From Nonomuraea soli (GTDB lineage: Bacteria > Actinomycetota > Actinomycetes > Streptosporangiales > Streptosporangiaceae): a DNA stretch of 64,000 nucleotides. The notes beneath the pieces are model-generated. The model was not told where the DNA came from and did not search any database. It saw only the letters and a program-made list of their open reading frames with translations. Where the stretch lies: positions 918,432-982,431 of the forward strand of contig NZ_JACDUR010000006.1 of assembly GCF_013761175.1 (NCBI RefSeq). The letters are read 5' to 3'. Of this stretch, positions 17,089 through 27,471 are shown one piece after another. Each line of letters opens with the position of its first letter. Position 1 is the first letter of the stretch. The translations under genes were made by a program, and so were the position numbers.

Positions 17089-17096
17089 CGTGATCA
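17078..17096. promoter_or_regulatory. Inverted repeat at the 16075-gene/LapA junction
   Basis: TGATCAC (17078-17084), ATGAC, GTGATCA (17090-17096) is a perfect 7-bp inverted repeat spanning the stop codon of the upstream gene. It could be an operator for an internal promoter of the downstream small gene or a weak RNA hairpin. No -10/-35 pair is clear. Confidence 0.35.
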
Positions 17097-17110
17097 AGGG
17101 AGTGGGTGTC

Positions 17111-17341
17111 GTGGAGGGCATCGTCGCGAGGATCAAGAGCTGGCCGCCGCGAGTCTGGGTCGCCCTGGTGCTGCTGGCGCTGATCATCGTCTTCATCGTG
17201 CAGAACCGGCAGGACTCGGTCGTCCACCTGGTCTTCATCACGTTCACCGCGCCGATGTGGATCACTCTCGGCATCACGCTCGTGGTCGGCATCCTCATCG
17301 GCGCGCTGGCCGCCCGCCGCAGGAAAGGCTCCCGCGCATGA
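17111..17341 (+). CDS. LapA-domain (DUF1049-like) small membrane protein
   Basis: A 76-aa protein with two transmembrane segments, about residues 10-30 (VWVALVLLALIIVFIVQN) and 41-63 (MWITLGITLVVGILIGALAA), and a basic C-terminus (ARRRKGSRA). The hydrophobic pattern with a VQN..SV..V.F linker is that of LapA/DUF1049 proteins. In proteobacteria these act in lipopolysaccharide assembly; in Gram-positives the role is unknown. GTG 17111 follows AAGGGAG at good spacing; GTG 17090 would add seven residues. Possibly co-transcribed with the preceding unknown gene. Confidence 0.75.
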   Translation: MEGIVARIKSWPPRVWVALVLLALIIVFIVQNRQDSVVHLVFITFTAPMWITLGITLVVGILIGALAARRRKGSRA

Positions 17342-17342
17342 C

Positions 17343-17377
17343 CGAAGCCGGGCCCCCTTGAGGGTGACCCGGCTTCG
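17343..17377. terminator. Bidirectional terminator between LapA-like and DUF349 genes
   Basis: CGAAGCCGGG (17343-17352) and CCCGGCTTCG (17368-17377) form a perfect 10-bp stem around a 15-nt loop, in the 58-bp gap between the two converging genes. Confidence 0.75.
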
Positions 17378-17399
17378 CGACGAGAACTCGGCTCTGAGC

Positions 17400-18629
17400 T
17401 CAGCTGAACTCGGCGAGCGTGCGCTCGGCCTCCTCCAGCCAGGAACGACGGGCCTCGATGGCCTCCTCGGCCTCCTTGACGTCCTTCGCCCGGCCGGCCG
17501 CCTGGGCCTTGGCCAGACGCGTCTCCAGCTGGGCGATCGACGAGCGCAGCTGGTCGACCGTCGACTGGGCGCGGGCGCGGGCCTCGGGGTTGGAGCGCTT
17601 CCACTCCGCTTCCTCGGCCTTGCGCACGGCGTCGTCGATCTTGCGCAGCCCGCCCTCGAGCCGGTCGCGCTGCTCGCGCGGCACCGGTCCGACCGCCTCC
17701 CAGCGCTCCAGGATGCCGCGCAGCGCCGCACGGGAGCCGCGCGCGTCGGAGACGGGGACGATCTTCTCGGCCTCGGCCAGCAGCTCCTCCTTCGCCGAGG
17801 CGTTGGCCGCCAGCGAGGCGTCACGCTCGGCGAACACCGCGGAACGGGCCTGGAAGAACTGGTCCTGGGCCGCCTTGAAGCGGTTCCACAGCTCGTCCTC
17901 GACCTCGCGCGAGGCCCGGCCGGCGCTCTTCCAGCGCTGCATGAGCTCGCGGTAGGCCGAGGCGGTGGCGCCCCAGTCGGTCGAGGCCGCCAGCTCCTCG
18001 GCCTCGGCCACGATGCGCTCCTTGGTGGAGCGCACGCCCTCACGCTGCTGGTCGAGCCCGGCGAAGTAGGCCTTGCGCCGCTTGGCGAACGCGGTGCGGG
18101 CGGCCGACAGGCGCTTCCACAGGGCGGCCTCGGTGACGCGGTCGGCGCGCTCGGCGGCCTTCCACTCCTCGACGAGCTGGCGCAGCCGCTCGCCGCCGGA
18201 CTTCCAGTGGGTCGTCTCGTCGGCGATGCGCTCGGCCTCGTCGACGATGCGCTCCTTGACCGCCTTGGCCTCGGTGCGCGCCTGCTCGCGCGCCTGCTTG
18301 ACCTCCTCGCGGCGCTTGCCGACCAGCTCGGTCAGCGCGTCGAGACGGCCGGTCAGCGCGGCGAGGTCGCCGACGGCGTGCGCCTCGGCGACCGCCTCGC
18401 GCAGCTTGACGATGCTCGACTCGGCCTGGGCGGGGGACAGGTCGGTGCCCTTGACCCGCTGCTCGAGCAGCTGCACCTGGCCGGCCAGCTCGTCGTACTT
18501 GCGGTGGAAGTACGCCAGAGCCTCCTCGGCCTCGCCGGCCTGCCAGGAGCCGACGGCCCGCTCCCCATCAGCCGTACGCACGTAGACGGTGCCGTCCTCG
18601 TCTACCCGGCCCCACGGGTCGGTGCTCAC
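17400..18629 (-). CDS. DUF349 domain-containing protein
   Basis: A 409-aa, highly helical protein with three or four DUF349 repeats (each about 70 aa with W..LV..WK/RW..AG and aromatic anchors: HWKSGGERLRQLVEEWKAA, DWGATASAYRELMQRWKSAG, SRAALRGILERWEAVG), flanked by coiled-coil segments (Glu/Ala/Arg-rich C-terminus). The N-terminal segment DPWGRVDEDGTVYVRTADGER is a conserved actinobacterial cap. Function is unknown. GTG 18629 is preferred since GGGAGGA precedes it by about 5 nt; ATG 18650 would add seven residues. It is downstream of the membrane cyclophilin with a 39-bp gap, hence probably one operon. Confidence 0.9.
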   Translation of the reverse strand: MSTDPWGRVDEDGTVYVRTADGERAVGSWQAGEAEEALAYFHRKYDELAGQVQLLEQRVKGTDLSPAQAESSIVKLREAVAEAHAVGDLAALTGRLDALTELVGKRREEVKQAREQARTEAKAVKERIVDEAERIADETTHWKSGGERLRQLVEEWKAAERADRVTEAALWKRLSAARTAFAKRRKAYFAGLDQQREGVRSTKERIVAEAEELAASTDWGATASAYRELMQRWKSAGRASREVEDELWNRFKAAQDQFFQARSAVFAERDASLAANASAKEELLAEAEKIVPVSDARGSRAALRGILERWEAVGPVPREQRDRLEGGLRKIDDAVRKAEEAEWKRSNPEARARAQSTVDQLRSSIAQLETRLAKAQAAGRAKDVKEAEEAIEARRSWLEEAERTLAEFS

Positions 18630-18668
18630 CGTGTCCTCCCGCACATTCATCGCCTATCCCTTAATACT

Positions 18669-19538
18669 TCAGGATGTTGTCACGTCTGTGAACTCGACGC
18701 TTTCCTTGGGCGCGCCGGTGCCGTCCTGGCCGGGTGTGATGACGCCCGCCTTGTTGACCTTGTCCAGAATGTCGAGGCCCTTGGTGATCGTACCGACAAC
18801 CGTGTAGTCGGGGGTAAGACCGATGTCTCCGTAGACCAAGAAGAACTGGCTGCCCGTCGTGCCTGGCTGGCCGCCCTTGGCCATGGCCAGCACGCCGCGC
18901 TTGTAGGTCGCGCCCTCCAGGTTCTCCTCCGCCATGCGGAAGCCGGGGCTGCCCGCGCCGTCGGTCTCGCCCTTGCCGTCGGCCTTGGCCAGCGCGTCGC
19001 CGCACTGCAGCATCGGGAACTGGGCGCTGCCCAGCCGGTGGCACTTGCTGCCGTCGTAGTAGCCCTTCTCGGCCAGGAAGGCCAGGGCGTTGACGGTGCA
19101 CGGAGCCTTGTCGGAGGCCAGCTTGACCTCGATCGGGCCCTGGTTGGTCTTGATCGTCATCTTGCCGGGAAGCTTCTTGACGTCGACCTTGGCCGGAGGC
19201 ATGCCCACGTCCTTCACGGCCGGGCTCGACTCGTCGGCGACGTAGTCGCAGGTGCCCGTCGCGGCGTCGAAGGCCTTCGGCCCCGCGGCGACCGTCTCGC
19301 TCGTCGTCGGCATCGCGCTGGCGCTGGCGCTGGGGTCGGCGGCGGCCTCGGAGGCGCTGTCGCCCCCGCCCAGCAGGGCCGTGGCGGCCACGATTCCGCC
19401 CACGACCACGACCACGCCCACCGTGGATCCGATGACCGCGACCTTCTTGGCCTTCTGCTCGCGCTCGATGCGCCTGCGCATCTGCCGCTCGTGATGCTCG
19501 CGCGCCAGCTGCTTCTGGCGGTCCTTGCCCGTGGCCAC
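18669..19538 (-). CDS. Membrane-anchored cyclophilin-type peptidyl-prolyl isomerase
   Basis: A 289-aa foldase: basic cytoplasmic N-terminus (KDRQKQLAREHHERQMRRR), one transmembrane segment at about 33-55 (VAVIGSTVGVVVVVGGIVAA), a Ser/Ala/Asp linker, and a cyclophilin domain (about 115-285; GPIEVKLASDKAPCTVNALA, KCHRL with the catalytic-type Arg, GSQFFLVYGD, YTVVGTITKGLDILD). Four cysteines (TCDY, APCT, KCHR, LQCG) suit two extracytoplasmic disulphides and recur at matching places in the paralogue at 28671-29588. GTG 19538 has AGGAGG 7 nt upstream. It likely heads an operon with the DUF349 gene and is divergent from the MBL hydrolase gene. Confidence 0.93.
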   Translation of the reverse strand: MATGKDRQKQLAREHHERQMRRRIEREQKAKKVAVIGSTVGVVVVVGGIVAATALLGGGDSASEAAADPSASASAMPTTSETVAAGPKAFDAATGTCDYVADESSPAVKDVGMPPAKVDVKKLPGKMTIKTNQGPIEVKLASDKAPCTVNALAFLAEKGYYDGSKCHRLGSAQFPMLQCGDALAKADGKGETDGAGSPGFRMAEENLEGATYKRGVLAMAKGGQPGTTGSQFFLVYGDIGLTPDYTVVGTITKGLDILDKVNKAGVITPGQDGTGAPKESVEFTDVTTS

Positions 19539-19663
19539 CGGTGTGCCTCCTAGCTAGAAAATCGAGGTGGGCGAATCGTATCGGCCAATGGGTAATGGTT
19601 CGCAGCCCGGCGAGCCGCACCGGTACCCTTCGGTTACATTCCCATTGGCTTTTTGGACGTCAG

Positions 19664-20335
19664 ATGCTCATCGCAGGCTTCCCCGCAGGGGCCTTTCAGA
19701 CTAATTGCTACCTCGTAGCGCCGGGACCGGGACAGGAGTGCGTCATCGTCGATCCCGGTCAGGACGCCGTCGAGGGTGTCGATGAGCTGCTGAGGGAGCA
19801 TCGCCTCAAGCCGGTCGCGGTCGTGCTCACCCACGGTCACCTCGATCACGTCTGGTCGGTCGCCCCGGTCTGCGGCGCGCGCGACATCCCGGCGTGGATC
19901 CACCCCGACGACCGCGAGATGCTCAGCGACCCCACCAAGGGCATCGGCACGCCGATCTTCGGCGACCTCACCCTGAGCGAGCCCGACGACGTGCGCGAGC
20001 TGACCGACGGCGCCGTGCTGAAGCTGGCCGGGCTGGAGCTCGTCGTGGACCACACCCCCGGCCATACCAAGGGGTCGGTGAGCTTCCGTCTGCCCGATGA
20101 GAAGATCATGTTCTCGGGTGACCTGCTGTTCGCCGGCTCCATCGGCCGCACTGACCTCCCGGGAGGCGACTACCCGACGATCCTGGACAGCCTGGCGACC
20201 AAGGTGTTGCCGCTGCCGGACGAGACGGTCGTCCTGCCGGGCCACGGACCACAGACCACGGTCGGCCGCGAGCGCGCCACGAATCCCTTCCTGAGGGAGG
20301 CGGCGCCGGGCGCGGCTCCGAAAAAGGGAATCTGA
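19664..20335 (+). CDS. MBL-fold hydrolase, glyoxalase II-like
   Basis: A 223-aa metallo-beta-lactamase-fold hydrolase of the hydroxyacylglutathione-hydrolase-like group. The metal motif is THGHLDHVWSV (HxHxDH, near residue 61), with further ligands in VVDHTPGHTKGSV (near 129), FSGDLLFAGSIGRTDLPGGD (near 150) and LPGHGPQTT (near 195). Actinomycetes lack glutathione, so the substrate is more likely a mycothiol or other thioester. ATG 19664 starts directly with MLIAGFPAGAFQTNCYL; the ribosome site is weak. It abuts hisS with no gap, the usual actinobacterial order. Confidence 0.92.
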   Translation: MLIAGFPAGAFQTNCYLVAPGPGQECVIVDPGQDAVEGVDELLREHRLKPVAVVLTHGHLDHVWSVAPVCGARDIPAWIHPDDREMLSDPTKGIGTPIFGDLTLSEPDDVRELTDGAVLKLAGLELVVDHTPGHTKGSVSFRLPDEKIMFSGDLLFAGSIGRTDLPGGDYPTILDSLATKVLPLPDETVVLPGHGPQTTVGRERATNPFLREAAPGAAPKKGI

Positions 20336-21595
20336 ATGTCTTTCCAAGCACCAAAGGGCACCTTCGACTGGCTGCCTCCCCGTTCCGAGCGGGTGCTCGC
20401 CGTGCGCGAGGCCCTGGTCGCCCCGGTACGGCAGGCGGGCTACGGCTACGTCGAGACGCCCACCTTCGAGGACACCGAGCTGTTCAAGCGCGGCGTGGGC
20501 GAGTCGACCGACGTCGTCACCAAGGAGATGTACACCTTCGAGGACAAGGGCGGCCGTTCGCTGACCCTGCGCCCCGAGGGCACGGCCAGCGTCGTGCGCG
20601 CCGTGCTGCAGCACAGCCTGCACAACGGCAGGCTCCCGGTGAAGCTCTGGTACTCCGGCAGCCAGTACCGCTACGAGCGTGCCCAGCGGGGCCGCTACCG
20701 CCACTTCTGGCAGGTGGGCGCCGAGGCGCTGGGCGCCGAGGACCCGGCGCTCGACGCCGAGCTGATCGTGCTGGCCTGGCGCGGTTACGCCGACCTGGGG
20801 CTGCGCGACGTGACGCTGCTGCTGAACTCCCTCGGCGACAAGGAGTGCCGCCCGGCCTACCGCGCCGTCCTCGTCGAGTTCCTGCGCAAGCTCGACCTCG
20901 ACGAGGCCACCCGCGCGCGCATCGACATCAACCCGCTGCGCGTCCTCGACGACGGCCGTCCCGAGGTCCAGGCGCAGCTCGCCGGCGCGCCGCTGGTCGT
21001 CGACCACCTGTGCGAGGCCTGCAAGGCCTACCACGAGGAGGTGCGCCTGCTGCTGAGCGACTCGGGCGTGCCCTTCACCGACGACCCCAAGCTGGTGCGC
21101 GGCCTCGACTACTACACCCGCACCACCTTCGAGTTCGTCCACGGAGGCGTGGGCTCGCAGGCCGCGATCGGCGGCGGCGGGCGCTACGACGGGCTCAGCG
21201 AGATGCTCGGCGGCCCTCCGCTCCCGAGTGTCGGCTGGGCTCTGGGCGTCGACCGCACCATCCTGGCCATGGAGGCCGAGGGCCTGCTCGATGATGAGAG
21301 CGACGCCCGCGTCCAGGTGTACGGTGTCCCGCTGGGATCCGATGCGCGCAGGCGTATGTTCCGGCTGGTCGAGGAGCTGCGCACCGCCGGCATCGGCACC
21401 GACATGGCCTTCGGCGGCCGGGGCGTCAAGGGCGCCATGAAGGGCGCCGACCGCTCGGGAGCGCGCTTCGCGCTGATCCTGGGCGAGCGTGACCTGGCGG
21501 CGCAGGCCGTCCAGGTGAAGGACCTGACCACCGCAGAGCAGACCGAGGTGCCGTTGGCCGAGGTCGTAGAGATCTTGAAGGGGAAGTTGCAGTGA
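20336..21595 (+). CDS. hisS: Histidine-tRNA ligase
   Basis: This class II synthetase charges tRNA-His. The 419-aa product has motif 1 near the N-terminus (PTFEDTELFKRGVGESTD), motif 2 (LTLRPEGTASVVRAVLQ and YSGSQYRYERAQRGRYRHFW), the histidine-A signature LVRGLDYYTRTTFEF near residue 258, motif 3 (GGGGRYDGL and SVGWALGVDR), and the C-terminal anticodon-binding domain (about 325-419). ATG 20336 follows the MBL stop directly, with AAGGGA 7 nt upstream. It overlaps aspS by 4 bp. Confidence 0.97.
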   Translation: MSFQAPKGTFDWLPPRSERVLAVREALVAPVRQAGYGYVETPTFEDTELFKRGVGESTDVVTKEMYTFEDKGGRSLTLRPEGTASVVRAVLQHSLHNGRLPVKLWYSGSQYRYERAQRGRYRHFWQVGAEALGAEDPALDAELIVLAWRGYADLGLRDVTLLLNSLGDKECRPAYRAVLVEFLRKLDLDEATRARIDINPLRVLDDGRPEVQAQLAGAPLVVDHLCEACKAYHEEVRLLLSDSGVPFTDDPKLVRGLDYYTRTTFEFVHGGVGSQAAIGGGGRYDGLSEMLGGPPLPSVGWALGVDRTILAMEAEGLLDDESDARVQVYGVPLGSDARRRMFRLVEELRTAGIGTDMAFGGRGVKGAMKGADRSGARFALILGERDLAAQAVQVKDLTTAEQTEVPLAEVVEILKGKLQ

Positions 21596-23322
21596 TCCGC
21601 ACGCACACGGCGGGAAGCCTCCGCAAGGAGCACGCCGGGCAGCAGGTAACACTCGCGGGCTGGGTGGCACGCCGCCGCGACCACGGTGGCGTGGTCTTCA
21701 TCGACCTGCGTGACGCCTCCGGCTCGGCGCAGGTGGTCTTCCGCGAGGAGGACTCCTCCCACGACCTGCGCTCGGAGTACTGCGTCAAGGTCGTCGGCGA
21801 GGTGCGCGTGCGCCCCGAGGGCAACGCCAACCCCGACCTGCCCACCGGCGAGATCGAGGTCGTCGCCACCGAGGTCGAGGTGCTCAGCGAGTCGGCGCCG
21901 CTGCCCTTCCCGATCGAGGGCAGCGCAGGCGTGTCGGAGGAGGCGCGGCTGAAGTACCGCTACCTCGACATCCGCCGCGAGAAGCTCGCCAAGGCCATGC
22001 GCACCCGTTCCAAGGCCACCTACCTCACCAACGAGGTCATGAACGAGGAGGGCTTCGTCTACGTCGAGACGCCGACCCTCACCCGTTCCACCCCGGAGGG
22101 CGCGCGCGACTTCCTGGTGCCGGTGCGCCTGCAGCCGGGCAACTGGTACGCCCTGCCGCAGTCGCCGCAGCTGTTCAAGCAGCTGCTGCAGGTGGCCGGC
22201 CTCGAGCGCTACTACCAACTGGCCAAGTGCTACCGCGACGAGGACCTGCGCGCCGACCGGCAGCCGGAGTTCACGCAGATCGACATCGAGATGTCCTTCG
22301 TCGACCAGGACGACGTCATCGCGGTCGGCGAGAAGCTCGTCAGCCGTCTCTGGAAGGAGACGATCGGCTACGGGATCCCCACGCCGATGCCGCGCATGAC
22401 CTATGCCGACGCGATGGCCCGCTACGGCTCCGACAAGCCCGACCTGCGCTTCGGCCAGGAGCTCGTCGAGATGACCGACTACTTCTCCGGCACCACCTTC
22501 CGCGTCTTCCAGGCCGACTACGTCGGCGCGGTCGTCATGCCCGGCGGCGCCTCGCAGACCCGCAAGGAGCTCGACGGCTGGCAGGACTGGGCCAAGTCGC
22601 GCGGCGCCAAGGGCCTGGCCTACGTGCTGGTCCAGGAGGACGGCACGCTCGGCGGGCCGGTCGCCAAGAACCTCTCCGAGAACGAGCTGTCCGGCCTCGC
22701 CGCGCGCACCGGCGCCCGGCCCGGCGACGCGATCTTCTTCGCCGCCGGAGCCAAGGCCGCCTCGCGCGACCTGCTCGGCGCGGCCCGCCTCGAGATCGGC
22801 CGCCGCTGCGGCCTGATCGACGAGTCGCAGTGGTCGTTCCTCTGGGTCGTCGACGCCCCCATGTTCGAGGAGGACGGCGAGGGCGGCTGGACCGCGGTCC
22901 ACCACCCCTTCACCGGTCCCAAGCCGGAGTGGTCCGACACCTTCCAGGACAACCCGGGCGAGGCTCTGGCCTACGCCTACGACATGGTCTGCAACGGCAA
23001 CGAGATCGGCGGCGGCTCGATCCGTATCCACCGCGCCGAGATGCAGCAGCGGGTCTTCGACGTGCTGGGCATCTCCAAGCAGGAGGCCGAGAGCAAGTTC
23101 GGCTTCCTGCTCGAGGCGTTCAAGTACGGCCCGCCCCCGCACGGCGGCATCGCCTTCGGCTTCGACCGAGTCTGCGCGCTGCTGTCGGACGGCGAGTCGA
23201 TCCGTGACGTGATCGCCTTCCCGAAGACCGCCTCCGGCTTCGACCCGCTCACCGGCGCGCCCACCCCCATCACGGTGGAGCAGCGCAAGGAGGCGGGCGT
23301 CGACGGCAGGCCCAAGGAGTAG
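21592..23322 (+). CDS. aspS: Aspartate-tRNA ligase
   Basis: The 576-aa bacterial-type class II synthetase has an N-terminal OB-fold anticodon domain (about 1-105, AGWVARRRDHGGVVFIDLRD), motif 1 (EGFVYVETPTLTRSTPEGA), motif 2 (CYRDEDLRADRQPEFTQIDI), the GAD insertion (about 290-420), and motif 3 (GGIAFGFDRVCALLSDGESI). GTG 21592 overlaps the hisS stop (translational coupling), with GGGGAAG upstream. The bacterial-type length and GAD domain leave open whether it also charges tRNA-Asn. Confidence 0.97.
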   Translation: MIRTHTAGSLRKEHAGQQVTLAGWVARRRDHGGVVFIDLRDASGSAQVVFREEDSSHDLRSEYCVKVVGEVRVRPEGNANPDLPTGEIEVVATEVEVLSESAPLPFPIEGSAGVSEEARLKYRYLDIRREKLAKAMRTRSKATYLTNEVMNEEGFVYVETPTLTRSTPEGARDFLVPVRLQPGNWYALPQSPQLFKQLLQVAGLERYYQLAKCYRDEDLRADRQPEFTQIDIEMSFVDQDDVIAVGEKLVSRLWKETIGYGIPTPMPRMTYADAMARYGSDKPDLRFGQELVEMTDYFSGTTFRVFQADYVGAVVMPGGASQTRKELDGWQDWAKSRGAKGLAYVLVQEDGTLGGPVAKNLSENELSGLAARTGARPGDAIFFAAGAKAASRDLLGAARLEIGRRCGLIDESQWSFLWVVDAPMFEEDGEGGWTAVHHPFTGPKPEWSDTFQDNPGEALAYAYDMVCNGNEIGGGSIRIHRAEMQQRVFDVLGISKQEAESKFGFLLEAFKYGPPPHGGIAFGFDRVCALLSDGESIRDVIAFPKTASGFDPLTGAPTPITVEQRKEAGVDGRPKE

Positions 23323-23343
23323 CCGGTCGTCCCGGCGGGGGCC

Positions 23344-24705
<1,362 letters not shown>

Positions 24706-24712
24706 GACCCCG

Positions 24713-24746
24713 ATGGTATGAGACAGGTTCGCGCCTGCCGTACGAT
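24713..24746. promoter_or_regulatory. Divergent leaderless promoters of kinase and helicase genes
   Basis: In the 48-bp gap, TACCAT on the minus strand (24718-24713) lies 7 nt from the kinase ATG (24705), and TACGAT on the plus strand (24741-24746) lies 7 nt from the helicase ATG (24754). Both genes lack a Shine-Dalgarno, so transcription probably begins at the start codons. The -35 regions would overlap, hinting at mutually exclusive or coupled expression. No convincing -35 hexamers are seen. Confidence 0.5.
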
Positions 24747-24753
24747 CTGCCCC

Positions 24754-27471
24754 ATGTTCGCGGAGCTGCGCCCGCCGTACGAGCTTCACAAGCACCAGAT
24801 CCGGGCCCTTTCCGCCATCGAGTCCGCGTTCGCGGACGGGCGGCGCAGGGCGTGGGTCGTGCTGCCGCCGGGCGCGGGCAAGACGCTGACCGGGCTGGAG
24901 GCGGCGCGGCGGCTGGGCGAGCCGGCCGTGGCGTTCGGCCCCAACACCGCGATCCAGGGCCAGTGGATGCGCGAGTGGAGCCGCTTCGGCGGCACGGCGG
25001 GCTCCGACGTGGCGCTGAGCGCCCCGCTGACGGTCCTGACCTACCAGGCGCTGGCCAGCTTCGACCCCGAGGCCGAGGTGGCCGAGGAGGGCGGCGAGCG
25101 TTCCCACCTGGTACGGCTGCGCCCGCGCGGCCGCGAGCTGGTGGCCGCGCTCCAGGCCGCCGGTGACCTCACCCTCCTGCTCGACGAGTGCCACCACCTG
25201 CTCGACACCTGGGGCGAGCTGCTGGCCGAGGTCCTCGAACTGCTGCCGCGCGCCCGGGTGATCGGGCTGACCGCCACCCCGCCCGACCGGCTCACCGCCG
25301 TCCAGGCCGAGCTCGTCGAACGACTGTTCGGGCCGGTGATCCAGGGGCCTTCCATCCCGGCCGTGGTCCGCGACGCGCGCCTGGCCCCCTACGCCGAGCT
25401 CGCCTGGCTGACCGAGCCGACGCCGCGCGAGCAGGACTGGCTGGCCGCCGAGGCGGAGCGGTTCACCGAGCTGACCACCGACCTGCTCGACCCTGCCTTC
25501 GCCGACGTGCCGTTCCTGCACTGGCTGGAGCGGCGGCTGGTCAGGCGCGAGGTCGAGGGGCAGCAGGACGCCCTGCCGTGGGCCAGGCTGGAGCGCCACG
25601 AGCCCGAGCTGGCCAGGGCGGGCCTGCGTTTCCACTGCGCGGGCCTGCTCCCGCTGCCCGAGGGCGCCAGGATCCGCGAGGAGCACCGCCAGCCGCCCAC
25701 CGCCGACGACTGGATCTGTCTGATCGGCGACTACGTGCGCCGCTGTCTGAGACCGCGCGGCCAGGCGGCGGCCGTGGAGGCCATCAGGGCGGCGCTGCCG
25801 TCGGTCGGCTACCAGCTGACCGCCCGCGGCGTACGGGCCGGGCGCTCGCCGATCGACCGCGTCGTGGCGCGCAGCGAGGCCAAGGTCCACGCCGTGGCCG
25901 AGATCCTCGCCGCCGAGCACGACAGCCTCGGCGACCGGATGCGCGGCCTGGTCGTGTGCGACCACGAGCGGGCCACCGCCACCCTGCCCGCCCGCCTGGC
26001 CGGCGTGCTCCACGAGCAGGCCGGTTCCGCACGCCTGGTCCTGGAGACCCTGGTCGCCGACAAGCGCACGGCCCTGCTGTCGCCGATGCTGGTCACCGGC
26101 AGGACCGTCGCCGCGGGCGCCGAGACCGCCCGCGCCTTCGCGGCCTTCTGCTCCGAGGAGTCGCTCCACCCCGTCGCGGGCGAGGGCGTCGTGGAGATCA
26201 CCGGCTCGTGGAGCAGCCGCACGTGGGTGGCGCTGGCCACCCGCTTCCTGCAGGAGGGCGGCACCCAGGTGCTCATCGGCACCCGCGCGATGCTGGGGGA
26301 GGGCTGGGACGCCTCCTCCGTGAACACGCTGGTGGACCTGTCGGAGGCGACCACCGCCACCTCGGTCGTGCAGACCAGGGGCAGGGCGCTGCGCCTCGAC
26401 CCGTCCTGGCCGGCCAAGGTGGCGCACACCTGGTCGGTGGTCTGCGTCAGCCGCGCGCGCCCCAAGGGCCTGGCCGACTGGGACAGGTTCGTGCGCAAGC
26501 ACGACGGCTATCTCGGCATCACCGACAGCGGGGCGATCATGGCGGGGGTCGCGCACGTGCACCCGGAGCTCTCGCCGTACGGCCCGCCCGAGCAGTCGGC
26601 CTTCGACACGCTGAACGTCAGCATGCTGGAGCGCGCACGCGACCGCGGGCGGGTGCGCGAGCTGTGGCGCATCGGCACGCCGTACGAGGACATGCTGACC
26701 CACGTGCTGCGCGTCACCCCCGCCCGCCCGACCGCCGCGGAGACCGACGGATGGGCGCCGCCCACCTTCGTGCCGGCCGTGCATGGCATCGAGCCACGGC
26801 CCGATGACAACTCCTCGAAGGTGGCCGTCGCGACAGCGGGCGCACTGGCCAGTACGTCGTGGGTCCTCTTCGAGGCCGGCGTGGAGTGGGGGCTGGCCGG
26901 CCTTCCCCTGGCCGCCCTCGCGGGCTGGCGGGTGCGCTCGTGGCGGCGCGCCCGCGTGGGACGGATGGCGCTGGAGGAGGTGGCGGAACGGCTCGACCTG
27001 GCCCAGCTCGCCTACGCCCTGGCCGACACGCTGCGACGATGCGACCTGGCCGGCCGGGGCGCGGAGGCGGTGCGGGTGGAGCCCGACGGCAGCGGCTCCT
27101 ACCAGGTCACACTCGCCGGAGTGCGCCCGGCCCAGTCGGCGCTGTTCAGCCGATCGCTCGACGAGCTGATCTCGCCGCCCGTGCGGCCGCGCTATCTCAT
27201 CCCGCGCTACATCGTCACGCCGGGGCCACGGCAGGCGCTGGCACTCATGGCGGGCGAACCGGAGCCGAACGCCGTCGTCTACCACGCCGTCCCCGAAGCG
27301 CTGGCCGCCAACGGAGGACTGGCCCGCGTCTTCTCCACCGCCTGGAACACCTGGGTGAGCGCGGGCCGCGCCTTCTTCGCCGACAACCACAAGGGCGCCG
27401 CCCTGCTGCTGGCGCAGGGCGGCGGCTCGCCGCTGGACGTCTCGACGGCGCTCAGGCTGGCGTGGGAGTGA
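24754..27471 (+). CDS. SF2 DEAD/DEAH-type helicase with unrecognised C-terminal region
   Basis: A 905-aa superfamily-2 helicase. Motif I is LPPGAGKT (residues 37-44), motif II LLLDECHHL (near 140), motif III GLTATPP (near 170), motif V-like IGTRAMLGEGWDASS (near 510) and motif VI QTRGRALRLD (near 543). Between the RecA-like halves lies a ~250-residue insertion. After about residue 690 comes a region I cannot assign, with a Trp-rich hydrophobic stretch (STSWVLFEAGVEWGLAGLPL) and a mixed alpha/beta tail containing PRYLIPRYIVTP and AFFADNHKGAALLLAQGG. No nuclease or methylase motif is seen, so a restriction role is not supported. It is divergent from the kinase and converges with the P450 gene, overlapping by 20 bp (27452-27471). 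Confidence 0.85.
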   Translation: MFAELRPPYELHKHQIRALSAIESAFADGRRRAWVVLPPGAGKTLTGLEAARRLGEPAVAFGPNTAIQGQWMREWSRFGGTAGSDVALSAPLTVLTYQALASFDPEAEVAEEGGERSHLVRLRPRGRELVAALQAAGDLTLLLDECHHLLDTWGELLAEVLELLPRARVIGLTATPPDRLTAVQAELVERLFGPVIQGPSIPAVVRDARLAPYAELAWLTEPTPREQDWLAAEAERFTELTTDLLDPAFADVPFLHWLERRLVRREVEGQQDALPWARLERHEPELARAGLRFHCAGLLPLPEGARIREEHRQPPTADDWICLIGDYVRRCLRPRGQAAAVEAIRAALPSVGYQLTARGVRAGRSPIDRVVARSEAKVHAVAEILAAEHDSLGDRMRGLVVCDHERATATLPARLAGVLHEQAGSARLVLETLVADKRTALLSPMLVTGRTVAAGAETARAFAAFCSEESLHPVAGEGVVEITGSWSSRTWVALATRFLQEGGTQVLIGTRAMLGEGWDASSVNTLVDLSEATTATSVVQTRGRALRLDPSWPAKVAHTWSVVCVSRARPKGLADWDRFVRKHDGYLGITDSGAIMAGVAHVHPELSPYGPPEQSAFDTLNVSMLERARDRGRVRELWRIGTPYEDMLTHVLRVTPARPTAAETDGWAPPTFVPAVHGIEPRPDDNSSKVAVATAGALASTSWVLFEAGVEWGLAGLPLAALAGWRVRSWRRARVGRMALEEVAERLDLAQLAYALADTLRRCDLAGRGAEAVRVEPDGSGSYQVTLAGVRPAQSALFSRSLDELISPPVRPRYLIPRYIVTPGPRQALALMAGEPEPNAVVYHAVPEALAANGGLARVFSTAWNTWVSAGRAFFADNHKGAALLLAQGGGSPLDVSTALRLAWE

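Noticed and set aside
24754..27471. Helicase as part of a restriction or phage-defence island
   Set aside because: No methylase, nuclease, specificity or toxin gene is adjacent. Neighbours are a kinase and a P450. Retained only as a hypothesis in the findings.
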